64,000 nucleotides of DNA from Cokeromyces recurvatus. Taxonomy: Eukaryota > Mucoromycota > Mucoromycetes > Mucorales > Mucoraceae. Where the stretch lies: positions 62,001-126,000 of the forward strand of contig NW_026251423.1 in NCBI RefSeq assembly GCF_025118155.1, written 5' to 3'. The number at the start of each line of letters is the position of its first letter. Positions within the stretch are counted from its first letter, which is position 1. Position numbers and translations under genes: made by a program. The notes below the pieces were generated by a model. The model searched no databases, was not told the DNA's origin, and was given only the letters and a program-made list of their open reading frames with translations. This document shows positions 1 to 12,635 of the stretch, piece after piece.

Positions 1-280
1 AGAACATGAGTCATGAAACAGTGTTAGTATTCAGATATACATTGTGTTGATTCAAGAGACTGATCTATAGATTATCTATTGCGTGTTATAATGATCTAAT
101 TGTATGTTCCTGATATTTTTTATATTTTTATTTCATTGAATGGATCAAAGACGACCTGAATCTTTTATCAAGGTTATAAAAATAAATATTCGGAAATGAT
201 ACGATGTCTTATAGTTGATACATTTAGATGATCGGATGTCAATAAGTTTTGTATTATGTACAAGATGTTATATACAGAGT

Positions 281-376
281 TTTATTTTATATTCAGGCTT
301 ATAGTTTATCCTGTATTATTTAATTCATCTATTATAATATTACTTATGCTTATATCCAGAGCTTGTTCTATAACAA
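281..376 (+). repeat. dispersed direct repeat, copy A
   Basis: About 97 bases match 3281-3380 in the same orientation at roughly 90 percent identity by eye. The most conserved part is the 3' half, including the words CTTATATCCAGAGCTTG and TTCTATAACAA. Copies this similar in otherwise unrelated AT-rich sequence suggest a mobile or amplified element, such as a MITE or an element end. Its family is not identified. Confidence 0.7.
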
Positions 377-3280
377 CCATGAGGTCGTGTAATCGAATTA
401 GCGTCGACGAAGGTTTCCCCCCACAGCGCCCCAGAAACTTTTGTGATTTTTATTTCCTTATTTCTTTCTTTAAGACAATCTTTAGAAGAAGTTTATTTTA
501 GTGTAGTTTAAGATGAATAAGATAACATTAAGACAATTTACTCTATAATATAAGTAAAAAAAGAAAAAGTCGAGTATTGTAGAAGGGTTCAAGTTAGCGA
601 TAAATAGTGAGGGCATCAACATATAAATTATGAAAAGAAGACATCGAGTAGCAAGAAGCATCGTACATAATAAAAGATGGCAGTAGTTTCTTATTATATG
701 TACGTTCACATCATGTACATTAATTTTAGTCAATTTATAGATTTTCCTTTAATTAATCCATATAATGAGACAAATTCATTGAAGGATCAATTACCCTTTA
801 TATTCTTTATGATGAAGTCAATGCTCATCCAAGAGCAATACATAACCGACAAGAACCTCAAAACAATAATGACCTTCGTTAATATTGCACTAAAAGACTG
901 TATCTAACAGTATCGTTTTCCAAAAACGTGTTGTTACGTTTTATAAATAATGTCAAATGACAACCTTTTTTGTTTTCATGATAGGCTTCAAGAATACGTT
1001 TCTTGTATTAAGTGTCATTATACCATCCGTAGATACGATACTGAGGAGTAAAGGACTTGTCTTTGTGGAAAATTTTGTAATAAAAAGAATAAGATTCCTT
1101 TGCAAAGACTGAGATATTTCAACAACCTCTTTTCGATGAATCGGTCAAGCCTCTCTTCAGTCTTTATATATATAACTACTCAATAATCAATACCCAAAGA
1201 AAATTTTCTTTGGAAAAAATTATGCTGAAAAAAAAACCACTAGTTGGAAAACCAAAGTTAGTTTGTTTTCAGATAAAATAATGATGACAAGGCTTGAAAC
1301 AACTTCAAGTTATACTCTAAAGATGAACAGTCTTTTGTACAGCAATTAGATTATGAATGCTCTTTATGAATGTTGACTAGTTTTAGTCTTATTCCGACAA
1401 TGTACATTCTAGTGATGCTGAATTTATTTAACCATGTAGAATTTACCTTAAGAGTAAAGAAATCTTAGGGAAAATATACAATAGTCTTTTTAATATTTAT
1501 ACACTGTGCTATTATAGACTTTCACCACTTTTTTATATACGCTTAATTATTAAATATTATTAGAGAAGCAACTTTATTATAAAACACGATTTTATTAAAT
1601 TGATTTTTTTTTTTCATTTTTATTGATATTATAAAAAAAGATGCTTTTCTTAGTTCTCAAATCTCTTAAGTAGAAGAGAGTTGATACTAACAGGATTAAC
1701 CACGAGAAGGTGAAAGCATATCTAATCCCAAAAATAATATTACAACCCATACACAAATTGATATGGGCTGTAATTTTTTCTTCTCCCTCTAAATTTCTAC
1801 TTGAAAGATAAACGTCCAATTTCAACTAGTAGACACTTGGCAAAGTCCAACCTGGCCCAAGCCTTGCTAGAAGAAAAAGATAGGATTCCTCACTTCCTAC
1901 CCCAATAAAAAATACAGTTGGATGTAAGTTTCACTGGAAGCCGGGCTAAACATTCTGACCTGTAGCGTGGCGAAGTGGAAGGAATCCAGATACATGAAGT
2001 ACACGACTTGACTATTGTTTACCTGAGAATGTCCCTTCTTTGACCCCTAGCATCTACTTTTGACTTAACAGTAAATACAAGTTGGGATTCTTCAACTAAA
2101 TAAATAGATGAAAAAACCACGGTCAGAAACGTAAGCTGTGCATCCTTATCTATTTTTATTTTATAAACAGCAACTAGATAAAAATAAAAAGAAGGAAAAA
2201 CCTCCAAAAAGAAAAACAGAAAAACTAAACCTTGAGATAAGCCCTTTCAATGGTGCAGACAAAGAGTACGCTAATCTCCCTAAAAAAGGAACAGGTTTAC
2301 AATTTCCAACCCCAAGTATCCTTTTTATTTCCCTCCTCCTTTGGAAATAAATCAAACTTGAGCAGTCAAAATTCGATAAGGTCCCATCAATTATCTAAGG
2401 TTGCAATAACCCAAGGTGAAGGCGGATATGCATGTAGTAACCAAAAGAGAGTCTAGGCCTTTCCTTTAGCCATGTTATAAACGGACAGTTCTACAAACTC
2501 AAGTAAGCCAAGCTATGTGACTTGAGCACACTTCATAACCCTGACAGTGTCTACCCATAGTTTCAAGTAAAAATAAAGAAGAATAGGAAAAATAAAAAAA
2601 AGCTAAAGAAAAAAGAAGAAAAAAAGGGAAAAAAAACGAAAAAATGTACTTTTTTTTTTATAGTAAAATTCAGGAGAAAAAAAAAATAAACGAAAAGAAG
2701 GAGAAGTTATTAAAGTTAAATTTTAGCGTATTTTTTTGTTTTTAATTTACTTTGCGTTAAATCTTCTCTTCTGCCTTTCTCCTTTTCTTTTTTTTTTCTC
2801 TTTTCTTTTTAATACTTTAGAGATAAGTTTTGCCTTTTATTTGAATGTAGTAAAGCATTACTATTTTCTTTGAAAATAAGCAAAAAAGTAAGAAAGTAAG
2901 AAAAGAAGAAGTTTGTTTACTTTTTTATATGTATAAATATTCATGTGAATATGCTGAACATTCTTGTAAAGAAATTAAGCTAAAACTAGTCAGATGCAGT
3001 TACACGACAGAGCATGAAGTTTATAGATAAGCTATCAATAATATAAAAAATGGCATTTTATACAACAGTTTTATTTTATTTTTAGACACACACAATCTAG
3101 ATGATTTTTTTTTCAATTGTACAAGATACTCTTGGCGGTTCATGCATTTTAAATAGTTAAGCTGTAAGCTTTCTTACTACTGTATTATGGTAATTGAGCT
3201 CTTTTTTATGATGATCATGATAATAAGACTCTTTAGATTTTGATAAGTTTGAAAGGAATAATACAAAAGATATGTTATAT

Positions 3281-3380
3281 TTTATTATTATATGTTCAGG
3301 CTTATAGTTTGTCTTGTATTACGTAATCCATCTTTTATAATATTACTTCTGCTTATATCCAGAGCTTGTTCTATAACAAA
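3281..3380 (+). repeat. dispersed direct repeat, copy B
   Basis: This is the second copy of the 281-376 repeat, in the same orientation. It is followed by two close copies of a short word, AATTATATAAA plus AACCT, at about 3380-3435. CCTCTCTA and CTATAACAA words resemble those often seen at ends of pogo-type DNA elements, but that resemblance is only suggestive. Confidence 0.7.
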
Positions 3381-3998
3381 ATTATATAAAGAACCTCTCT
3401 AAAAAATTTTAATAAAATTATATAAAAAACCTTTGCGGCAATACTGTTTTTCCTAAAACGACAATCAACAAAAATAAAAACGACAAATTGAAATTTCTTT
3501 TGCGACAATTATTTCTCAACTGCCGACGAATATTCGTTAATTGGTGACAATATCCATCGTACTGGCTGTAGAAAAAAGTAAACAATTCAAGTTGTTCTAC
3601 ATAGAGTATTGAATTATACATGCCATTATTGCTACTTGATAATTATAATAACGTTTAATACATCCTCTCTTTCTTTTTTCGTTGAATTATACAAAAAAAA
3701 ACTCGTGTTTTTTTTTGACAAAAACCACCACTTAAACATGTTGTGATTCCGCTGTTGCATTTTAGAAATATAAGAAAAAAAGCTCCGCCGTTTTCCTAAT
3801 TTTTTTTTATCACTCAATTAAAATGGAAATGGAGTTTCTTTTTTTCCACATATTTTTTTTTATATGTGTGTATAAAAGCCGACATACATACGCGCATATA
3901 TACATTACATTAAAAAAAAAGAAATAGATAGACGATAAGTAAGGAAAAGAAGAGATACAGTAAAATATATATAATCTTCTCGTTCAACACTTATAATA

Positions 3999-6900
3999 AT
4001 GGCTGAAAAGTCTACTTCTTCTCAAGCAGGCAACTTAATGCCTGTAACAATTCAAAAGGTAATTAACAAAAGAATTTAAGAGAGAAAAACAACAGAAAAG
4101 TAAATTAATATATATTTTAGATTGATGCTAAATATATTACTTATTCGCATACTTTATTTGCGTATTGTAAGTTAAAAAAGTGAAGAAAAAAAATTTTTTA
4201 TCAGTTTCTAAGAAACTATATATATGAAAAAAAAAAAAAAAATAGGCGCTTTTTTTATTGCACTTGTAGTTGGATGCTTTACACATTATCATAAAATTGT
4301 ACAAAATGAGTATTTTGGATATCCCGAGGTAAATAGCTTATTAGTGTTGGTGTAATAAATAAGATAAACGTCTCATGTAAGGCTTTTCTTTTTCTTTTCT
4401 TTTTTTTTCCCTCTTCTTAAAAAAAGGAATGGTTTCCAAGTGTAAGTGCAACAACGGGAGATAGATACCCAGCTCGTGCTATTTTTCAAATCTTTATTGC
4501 TTTAACATCAGGTCCAAGATTTGCCCTTGTATTTTTATGGTATTTGTACACTACTTATTCAGCAAAAACGGTATCGAAAGCATTTGGATTAGGATTATTA
4601 ATTGTTGGTATTGTTCGTACTGTTGCTTGTGGTGGTTGGGTTTATATCACGTCTACTGATGATCACTTAACTCATGACATTTCCATGATTCTTTACTTGC
4701 TATGTACTTTACCTTGGCAATTGGGTGTACTTTACTCGAGCTCAAGCCAGAATCAAATTGCTATTCGTTGGAGAAAGTTTTTGACAACTGCCTTTTTCAC
4801 TACTTTACCACCAATGATTTATTTCTTTATTCAACATAAAGTAAATAGAGTTCCAGGAGGTAAAGTTATAATTCAGTGCAAGTGTATTTGTATGCGTATT
4901 AACTTTGTTTGTTAGCTTATACAACTTATGCTTTCTTCGAATGGTCTTTGATTCTGTATGACGTTGCTTATGATGCTGCCACTGCAATTGAATTTCAAAA
5001 CTTTCAATTATCCATTATTGACAAAACTAGAATTTCTCCAATTGCTACAGAAACGTAAGTTTTTTTTTTTTCATTTCTTTTTGAACAATGAAAATTGAAA
5101 AAATTAAATTTTTATTTTTATTATTTAGTGCTATTCCATTTGCTTCAAAGTAAGTTATCTTTTATTTTAATTATAAGATTAGAGATAATAATATATTGAT
5201 TCAATTTTGAACAGTCCTGAAGGAAGTATTGCACCTTCCACTTTACGTACATTGACAACCTTTGCTGGATTTGGAACAGAAGTTTACTTGGGTAAGAGTT
5301 ATAGGAATAACTTTGTTATTTAGTGTCTTTTTTTTTAACCCATATTACATCCATTTATAGCCTATGTCTTCTGGTCAATGCTTACATCATTAGCTTTGCT
5401 GATTTGGTAAGAGTTATATATTTGCAATGATAGAATGTCTGTATTTTCTTATAAATGTCTTTTTTTTTTAGGTATTTCCCTCTTTGGTATATGGGTATTT
5501 CAGGTTTTGAAGCTTTCTTATTCATTACAATGTCGCCTATTGTATTGGCTATTGCACCACTAAGACGTTTAATTGCTAAATATCGTGGTATTTTCCATTT
5601 ACTCTCTTTAGTTGGTATTGCCTCTTATCTTAAAGTAGACCCTGTTTGGCGTCTTTCTTTGACAGCTGTTGGCGTTGGTCTTAGTATTACAACTTGGATA
5701 GCTACTTGGCTTGAATCTAATAATCATACAGGTGATTTGGAACGCTCTATTCTTGTTTGGTCTCTTGGTTTAATCCTTCATTGTGTTATTAAAATGGCAT
5801 GGTTTACTGAAAACCCCATTTGGCCCATCATGAATCGAAATAATGGTGGTCTTAATGATATTGGTATTGTCCTCGGTATTGTATGCTCCATTGAAGTTCT
5901 TTTACGTGATAGTACAATTCGTAAATCTACAGAGAACGGTAAGGATTTAACTTCTTTACCCCAGCAAAAGGGAGGTAGTTCTTTATGTGCTGCTGCTGGT
6001 TTTGGTTCCCTTTTATTTGCCCTCCATTCAATGTATTCTGATTCTTCAACAATTATGCGTTGGACAGTGGACGGTTATCCTAATTATGGACCTGAGCCTG
6101 TCCCTTGGGGTATTGCTACTATTGCTGCTTTGGGTATTGGCCTCATCTTATCTTCTCATCGTCGACTTACCACTAGCCTTGGTTGGTATCTTGTTGGTGC
6201 TATCTCTTGCGCCGTTTTCTACTGCTATTCTGCATGGACGGCCTTTTATGCCGGTCTTATTCTTGGCACCTACTTGATTTCTATTGTCCCTGCTATCATT
6301 CGTGCTCTTTCTACTCAGCCTCCTTTTAAGACTCTCTTTATGTCCTTTATGATCTATAATATTCTTTGTCTTGCTCATGTTTGGGTTGTTGCTTATGAGT
6401 TTGTACCTGGTGGCGTCTATGCACGTGAACATACTGATTTGATTTTAATAACTATGATGTTATTGATTGGTTTGGGTGTATGGAATGCTAATAAACAAGC
6501 TCGTATGGACATTCAACAAAAGAAGATGGCTCAGTTCCATGTTTTGAAGCATGCACGCATGATGACACGTCTTATCGTTGGTGGTCTTGTGGCACTTTCG
6601 GCTTTAATTGCCTCTAACCGTGTTGCAAATGCAGTTACACCTGTACCTTACACAACTACAGAAAAGTCATTTACAGCAGGTATTTGGACAATCCATTTTG
6701 CTTTAGATAATGATATGTGGGCTAGTGAACGTCGTATGCGTGATGCTATTCGTGATCTAGAATTAGATGTCGTCGGTAAGTGAAGGCTATACTCCCCCCC
6801 TTTAATTTTTTTTTTAAAATATAAATTTATTTGATTGATTAGGTTTACTTGAATCTGATACAATGAGAATTATTATGGGTAACCGTGACTGGGCCCAGTC

Positions 6901-7546
6901 AATTGCAGAAGAATTAGGTTACTATGTTGATTTTGGACCAGCCAGTATGAAACATACATGGGGTTGTTTAATGCTTTCCAAGTTCCCTATCATTAAATCC
7001 GAACATCACCTCTTGCCTTCCCCTGTTGGTGAATTAGCTTGTGCCATTCATGCTACCTTGGATGTCTTTGGTCAACCTGTTGATTTTATCGTAAGCCATA
7101 ATGGTCAAGACGAAAACTATAATGATCGTATTCAACAAACAACTGAATTAGCTCGTATCATGCGCACAAGCCCTAACCCATTTGTCTTCTTGGGTTATGT
7201 AGTTACAAAACCGCAGCAAGAAATCTATCATTTACTGTTTGATGATGGAGATATGAATGATATCGATCCTAGTGATTGGGATCGTTGGTGTCAATATATT
7301 GGATATCGTGGTTTACGTCGTGTTGCTTATGCTCGTGTCAGCCATGGTCGTATCACAGATACCGAGATTCAGACGGGTAAATTCCAGTTGGTTGAGAATC
7401 CCCGAGATTATTGGAAGGCATCTTATGAACGTATTCCTGAATCTCAAGTGCCACCTACTTTAAGGTACCCTGCGATGTTCTATGGAGCAGGTGTTCGTGG
7501 ACACCGTTATCATGTCTTTGATGAGCCTCGTTATTTTGCAAATTAA
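3999..7546 (+). CDS. CWH43: Cwh43-type GPI-anchor lipid remodelling protein
   Basis: Cwh43 proteins place ceramide on GPI anchors in the ER. Ten exons join in frame to 970 codons: 3999-4058, 4121-4166, 4246-4328, 4427-4859, 4916-5054, 5129-5149, 5215-5291, 5361-5406, 5472-6775 and 6843-7546. Yeast Cwh43 is about 950 residues. The N-terminal part is a Frag1/DRAM/Sfk1-type multi-membrane region ([15 protein letters not shown] stretch, then [13 protein letters not shown]). The middle is a long polytopic region. The C-terminal part resembles an endonuclease/exonuclease/phosphatase fold, with [46 protein letters not shown] and [10 protein letters not shown]. The start ATG follows an A/T-rich leader and begins MAEKSTSSQ. 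Exon 6 is only 21 nt. Both domains lie in one transcript, as in yeast, whereas animals encode them in separate PGAP2 and PGAP2IP genes. Identity is firm; small exon edges were read by eye. Confidence 0.9.
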
Positions 7547-8178
7547 ATTTGGAATCATCATAAAGTTGTCTTTCTTTTTTTTTTCTTTTTTTTTTTTTAA
7601 ATACATTTATCATATGAAATTGTTTATATACAATAGTATTTTTATATTTATATAACTAGAAGATATGTAGTATTACGCACGAGCCTTGTATGTTGCATAT
7701 GATCCTTATATGATGAAAAAAAAGGGGGGGAGGCTTTGTTTCAAGTTAGAGTAAAGTGCATTTCTTTTCTTGGTTAATAATAAATGCATCGATAATATGC
7801 ATAATCTAATAAAATAATATACGAATAAATATACGAATAAATATATAAATGTATATATTTGTATATATCTACAACAGGTCTATATAACATACACTTGGAA
7901 GCCCTATTGTAATATAGTCGATAGTATTATTATTATTATTACGTATAAAAACAAACAAAAGTGTAATACGTTTAAGGCACCGTCTAACTTTATTACAGAG
8001 AATCAAATCCCAAAATTTTGCTTTTTTTTTTTTTTTTTTTTTTCTAATTTTATGTCTTGTGCGGCCTTGTTATGTATCACATAGTTACACTATTGCTATA
8101 ATATATATCCTATGTTCCTTTTTCTTTTCTTTTCTTTTCTTCCTTTCTTTTTTTTTTCATTGTGTTTATGTATATAAA
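7547..8178. other. intergenic spacer
   Basis: This separates two same-strand genes: 3' flank of CWH43, then the promoter of the next gene. It holds T runs (7567-7600 and about 8021-8043), a TAT/TTA repeat near 7925-7942 and AATAAA-like words. No gene or structured RNA is evident. Confidence 0.6.
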
Positions 8179-9677
8179 ATGACAATTAAATTAAATGACA
8201 TTGTAAATCATTACATATTTGCAAGTCATCCACGAAATCGAGCCATTGTAGATATTAAAGAGAAAGAAAGTGGACAACTCCAGTATATAAAAATCAGACA
8301 TCGTCTATCCAATTTTTATGCCATTAGTTTAGTTGATCCTATCAGCTTTGAAGTCTGGGCCGAAACTCAAGCAAAGAATGCAGGATCCAAGATAAAGCCC
8401 ATCGTTCTTCATCTGGATAATAATCAAGATATATCTGTAGAGTTTCGCGATGCTTCTGTTTCTCGTTTTGGGTTCGAATGGATTTTTTCATGGGAAGGTG
8501 AAAGATATAAATGGTATTTTATATAAGTTTGATATGTAAATTTATTTAAAAAAAAAAAATAAACTTTTTAGGGTACGTGAAAGTAGAATGAGTAACTCTT
8601 TAGAGTGTAAAGCTATACGAAAGACAGGTAAGGACGTATAAAAATATATATATAAATATATATTTGTACGCATAAATGCATTTGAATAATATATTCATAC
8701 TTTTCCATCATGTAAAAATAGGTGATATTTGTGTTGCACAGTATCTACCATGTATATTAAAAGATGAATATTTCGGTATTGTTTCTTTATTGAGATATAA
8801 TATGCTTCGATGCAAATTGACAAAGACAAGAGAGTTGGAACTTGTGTTATTCATGTCATTATTAACTATCCTTGACAAATCAAATGATGGAAGTTGGAAG
8901 AGAGATCCAATCAGTAAAGGAGGAGGAGTAGTAATAGCGCATGATGATACTCTCGATAAAGAAAAGAAATGCATCTACTACGAGGATCCAATTCCAAAAA
9001 AGGAACAACAAAAGAAATACAAAAAGGAACTTTCAAATGAAATGAAATTACAAACTATGTTTGAGAAGGAAGTTCGACGTTCTCAAAAGCAAATTCAATC
9101 TGATCAAAAGAGACAGCATAAGAAGGCATTGAGTGCTGATAACAGCCCATCACAGACACCCAAGACATCCCCTTTGCCAACACCTTCGAGTTCAAATCGT
9201 TCTCTCCTATTTCAAAAGTCAGCATTAACCTTGGAAGCATCTTCATCTTCATCTTCCATGTCTCCTATCACCCCTACCCATAATATAGGAAGACTTTCAA
9301 AATTATTTAATAGTCTTTCAACTATGAAATCTCACGAACAAGGAAATAAGATGTCATCACAGCTATATGAGGAAAATAATTCAAATTCTTACAATGGTTA
9401 TGACCATCAACTTAGCTTACCCCTCATTAATAGTAGTAACAACACTATTGTATCAATGAAATATTTATCCGATAGATTGAATAAGATACCAATTCAGAAT
9501 AATAATAATCCTCCTAGTTTAACAAGTATTCATTGGAATTTAGAGCAGCAACCTGCTAATGATGATAAAGGAGCAATATCTGCTTCTGGGTCCAATCATC
9601 CTGAGTATTCTTCTATGCCTATTTATTATTACCAAGGTCATAATAACAAGGATAAGCGTTCGAAGGAACATCCTTAA
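8179..9677 (+). CDS. tubby-like/LOR-fold protein with disordered tail
   Basis: Three exons are proposed: 8179 to about 8515, about 8571-8625, and about 8723-9677. The first ~200 residues look like the tubby C-terminal-like (LURP-one/DUF6593-type) beta-barrel family common in Mucoromycota. Supporting segments are FGFEWIFSWEGERYKW, a W-V-R-E-S-R-M-S segment with a following Cys, then VAQYLPCILKDEYFG, and a closing helix RELELVLFMSLLTILDKSND. The rest (~230 residues) is charged, then Ser/Pro/Asn-rich low complexity with no domain, for example SPSQTPKTSPLPTPSSS. Such tails often carry phosphorylation sites. The biochemical role is unknown. Family assignment rests on pattern resemblance, not a search. 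The start ATG at 8179 is the first in frame after a T-rich leader; an upstream in-frame extension would be T-tract translation and is unlikely. Confidence 0.6.
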
Positions 9678-9856
9678 TTTTACTATTCACTTTACATTTG
9701 CATACATTATCTATTTATTCATATAAATATATCCTTTTTTTTTAAAAAAAAAAAAAAAAACTATTATTAAAAAAAAAATCTTTTATGTATTATGTAGAAA
9801 ATAAGGGTAGGGAATATTACATTGAAAAAAAAAAAAAAAAAAAAAAAAGAATACCA

Positions 9857-11784
9857 CTAACTTAATATTGGTAAAAACTATTCATAAAATGTTAGATACT
9901 CTTCTTCTTTTTTTTTGAAATTATTTATATTAAACTTACATTTCCAATGATTACACTAGGTAGATCAAATATATCACGTTTAATAGTAAAGCAAAATGTA
10001 CATGGAACTATTCGTTTTGTAGGACTCATCAAGATACATGTACTATAAACTGCAGAGTCTGTATTATCAAATGCATGTAAAGCATATTTCTCCCAATATT
10101 CTACAGCTGAAGGATTACTCATAAGCTAAAGAAAACAAAAACGTTAATTTAAAACTATTTTATATTTAACTTTTCCCTCTCCAACCTCATAAATATATGT
10201 TTTCTTGTTTAATAACATATCTCGAGACCATTGTGTCAATAATGAAAATTCTTTTCCTACTAATGCAATTTCGCCTGTTCTTCTCCATACAACTGTGGGT
10301 GTGCCTGAATAACTAATTAATTTTTCATATTCTAATAGTGTACGCTGTAAACATTTTTCTGTAAAAATTAAATCATCTTCAGTTAAATTCATCATAGACG
10401 CTAATACAGAAGGTCTGAATAGCGCCAGCGCTCTACTAATTCTCATCAAGTCTTCTCTACTCATTCTGAAAAAAAAAAAAAAAAGAATACCGTATAACTT
10501 AGCTCCTTTACATGTACAATCTATCTATCTATCTATAATATACCTTGTTTTTACATAATTAATTAAATAATGATATCCATCGGCATAGCTAAATGGCTTT
10601 GTTGCACTAGCATAAGCCATTTCAGGTGTGATGATTTGATTTCGACGTCTAACTACAGAACATGTACTAGCATTCCCAGGACTAGCTACATTGGCAACGA
10701 CTGCTCCTTCACCATAGGCTGATAAAGATGATATGCCTGATGCAGATACTTGTGAAGTTCCCATAGAAGATGAAGAGATGGAAGCAATAGGTCTATTATT
10801 ATTATTATTATTATTATAATTTGTAATATTAGGTGATGATGATGACGATATAAATGCATTAGTTGGATTTGTTGTGGTGGTCGTAGTTGGCAATAATGGA
10901 GCTTGTATAATATTACTCATAGATGTTGTTTGTTGTTGCTGTTGAGTAGCTGCTAGTTGATCTAATATTGGTGACTGTTGTTGCTGTGTTGTCCAAATCG
11001 AATTTAAGACAATATCAGAATTGTTCGTGCTATGAGGATGTGTTGTATTTGTAGAATTATTTGATGAAGAAGGATCTATTAAAGGTGATCCTAACATGTT
11101 TGATAATATTGAGTATTCAAGATTAGTTGCATTTGATCCAAATCCATAATTATAATTTTCTATTTTTTGTTTTTTTTAAGAGATTAGTATTGTTATTGCT
11201 TGAGGATTTCTTTTATAACATGAATCCAAGTACATTTATATATCATTTACTTACTTGTGTTCAAAAAGTTTTGAGATTGAAATTGAGATAAGTCTTGTGT
11301 AAAAGGTGAATTTATGTTCGGCGTATGCTGTGTAGATGATGTTTGATTGAATTGTATATTATTATTATTGGTTGTAGGTGCATCTTGTAAATACTTTGCC
11401 TTCTTCCTTGCACCATCAGTACAAGTAGTAGCCAAGTTTCGTTTTATACAACGCTGACATGGTCTTGCTATACAAATATATATATATATAAAATAAGATT
11501 AATGACTATATTTAAAGAAAGAAATTAATATAATTTACAGTCATCACAAGTCAGATGTGCCTATAACATGAATCAAGATCAATATTTATATATATATGTG
11601 TGTGTATGTGTGTGTGTATGTGTATGTATGTATGTATGTATGTATTATATATATATGTATATATATTCATATATATTCATATATATCATATATCATATCT
11701 TTATACCTTTTGGCAATGGATACAGGCTCTAGCAGCTTTCTTTTTTCGCGGCGTGTTAGTAGACTTCTGTTGATCAGATTTCAT
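9857..11784 (-). CDS. ERT1: Zn(II)2Cys6 regulator of ERT1/RDS2/AcuK type
   Basis: Members of this family activate gluconeogenesis and growth on non-fermentable carbon. Seven minus-strand exons join in frame to 476 residues: 11784-11707, 11560-11539, 11467-11255, 11159-10544, 10465-10171, 10125-9940 and 9877-9857. The N-terminus is basic ([15 protein letters not shown]), followed by the six-cysteine zinc cluster CxxCx6C...CxxCx6C. A Ser/Thr/Asn/Gln-rich linker follows. The family hallmark [18 protein letters not shown] comes next, and then a PAS-like region with [20 protein letters not shown] and [13 protein letters not shown]. The C-terminus VIIGNFLPILS is only recovered with the last 21-nt exon. 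Without it the frame would end in the intron after VIIGN. Exon 2 is 22 nt and supplies the third cysteine. The split of roles between paralogues cannot be told from sequence. Confidence 0.88.
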
Positions 11785-11862
11785 CTTATTCGTTTCAAAT
11801 TATAATCGTCCTTATTAGTTATTAAATAAATAAATTCATACTTTAATAATATATTTGATTCG

Positions 11863-11903
<41 letters not shown>

Positions 11904-12251
11904 GTGCCAAAAAAAAAAAAAAAAATAGCCCTGTTTATGATAAATCGCTTAAAGTTTTTACCATAAACTAGATCAATAAAGTGACCTACCATTGTGTATT
12001 ACAAAAAGTATATTGAATAGATATGCTATGTTTGCCTTTTTATGAGTGTATTTGTCTAAGACTGTATTAGATACATACTTGTCTTTATTTGGTCCTATCC
12101 CTTTATAATATGTATTTATTCAAAAAAAAAAAAAAAAAAAAAAAAAAATACGAAAAAGAATACACTTGATCAAGTCCAATAAAATGTATATTTATTATTG
12201 AACATGTATTTTTTTTTTAAAAAAAAATAAATATTAACTATTTGTAGTGAA
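11785..12251. other. intergenic spacer with long A tracts
   Basis: This is the promoter side of the ERT1/AcuK-type gene and 3' flank of the small secreted protein gene. It holds a 39-base A run (11863-11901), a second A run starting about 11909, and a third at 12122-12148. Nothing else is evident. Confidence 0.6.
11863..11901. repeat. 39-base poly(A) tract
   Basis: Homopolymer A run upstream of the ERT1/AcuK-type gene. One of several 30-40-base A or T runs in the window; others are listed separately. Confidence 0.85.
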
Positions 12252-12635
12252 TTAAGGATTTGATAACTTTTTCTGAGTATCTTTAATGTTATTCTTCGAA
12301 GGAGTATTAGAATGTGCAAAAAGTTTGCCAATAATAGGAAGACCGTCAGACATTAACCCAGATTCATTACCATTACGACGTTCAAGTTTTTCAGAAGAAT
12401 GAGGAACATGGCGCAGTGCAGGATAACGACGACGACGACGAACTGTATCAACAGCTTTCTTATCTTCTTGTCCTTCATCACGCTTTGATACAAGTAATGA
12501 ATTAGTGATAGTAGAACGGCGAGCTTCATTTCCATATGCGCTAGTCTTCATAATGGCTGCTTCATTCTGTTTGGAAGTAAGAGCGGAAACAATACCAACG
12601 GCAAATAAAGTAAGTGAGAGGAATTTGATTTGCAT
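12252..12635 (-). CDS. small secreted Arg-rich protein, hypothetical
   Basis: A single uninterrupted frame encodes 127 residues from ATG at 12635. Residues 1 to about 19 (MQIKFLSLTLFAVGIVSALT) look like a classical signal peptide: one basic residue, a hydrophobic core, and small residues at the cleavage region. The mature part is hydrophilic and contains several dibasic sites: RR, KR, a run of five arginines, and another RR. These could be cut by a Kex2-type protease in the Golgi. There are no cysteines beyond the signal region, so this is not a Cys-knot effector. No family is recognised. It could be a propeptide precursor, a wall-associated protein, or a species-restricted protein. A longer frame exists upstream only from a non-ATG codon, so 12635 is preferred. 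Confidence 0.6.
   Translation of the reverse strand: MQIKFLSLTLFAVGIVSALTSKQNEAAIMKTSAYGNEARRSTITNSLLVSKRDEGQEDKKAVDTVRRRRRYPALRHVPHSSEKLERRNGNESGLMSDGLPIIGKLFAHSNTPSKNNIKDTQKKLSNP

Larger units (their letters stand above)
1..3998. other. gene-free left end
   Basis: No convincing gene is visible. Open frames here are short, lack recognisable domains and show no splice-joined continuation. The stretch holds a direct repeat pair (281-376 and 3281-3380), a less AT-rich block around 1820-2560, and a purine/pyrimidine-biased block of A, G and T runs at about 2570-2910. The last ~150 bases before 3999 would be the promoter and 5' leader of the CWH43 gene. A decayed transposon is possible, but no transposase-like reading frame can be read. 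Confidence 0.6.

Noticed and set aside
256..907. open frames at the left edge as genes
   Set aside because: They overlap the dispersed repeat or AT-rich sequence, have no domain, and do not continue across plausible introns.
1..3998. intact LTR retrotransposon between the direct repeats
   Set aside because: No reverse transcriptase, integrase or gag-like sequence and repeats are only ~97 bp.
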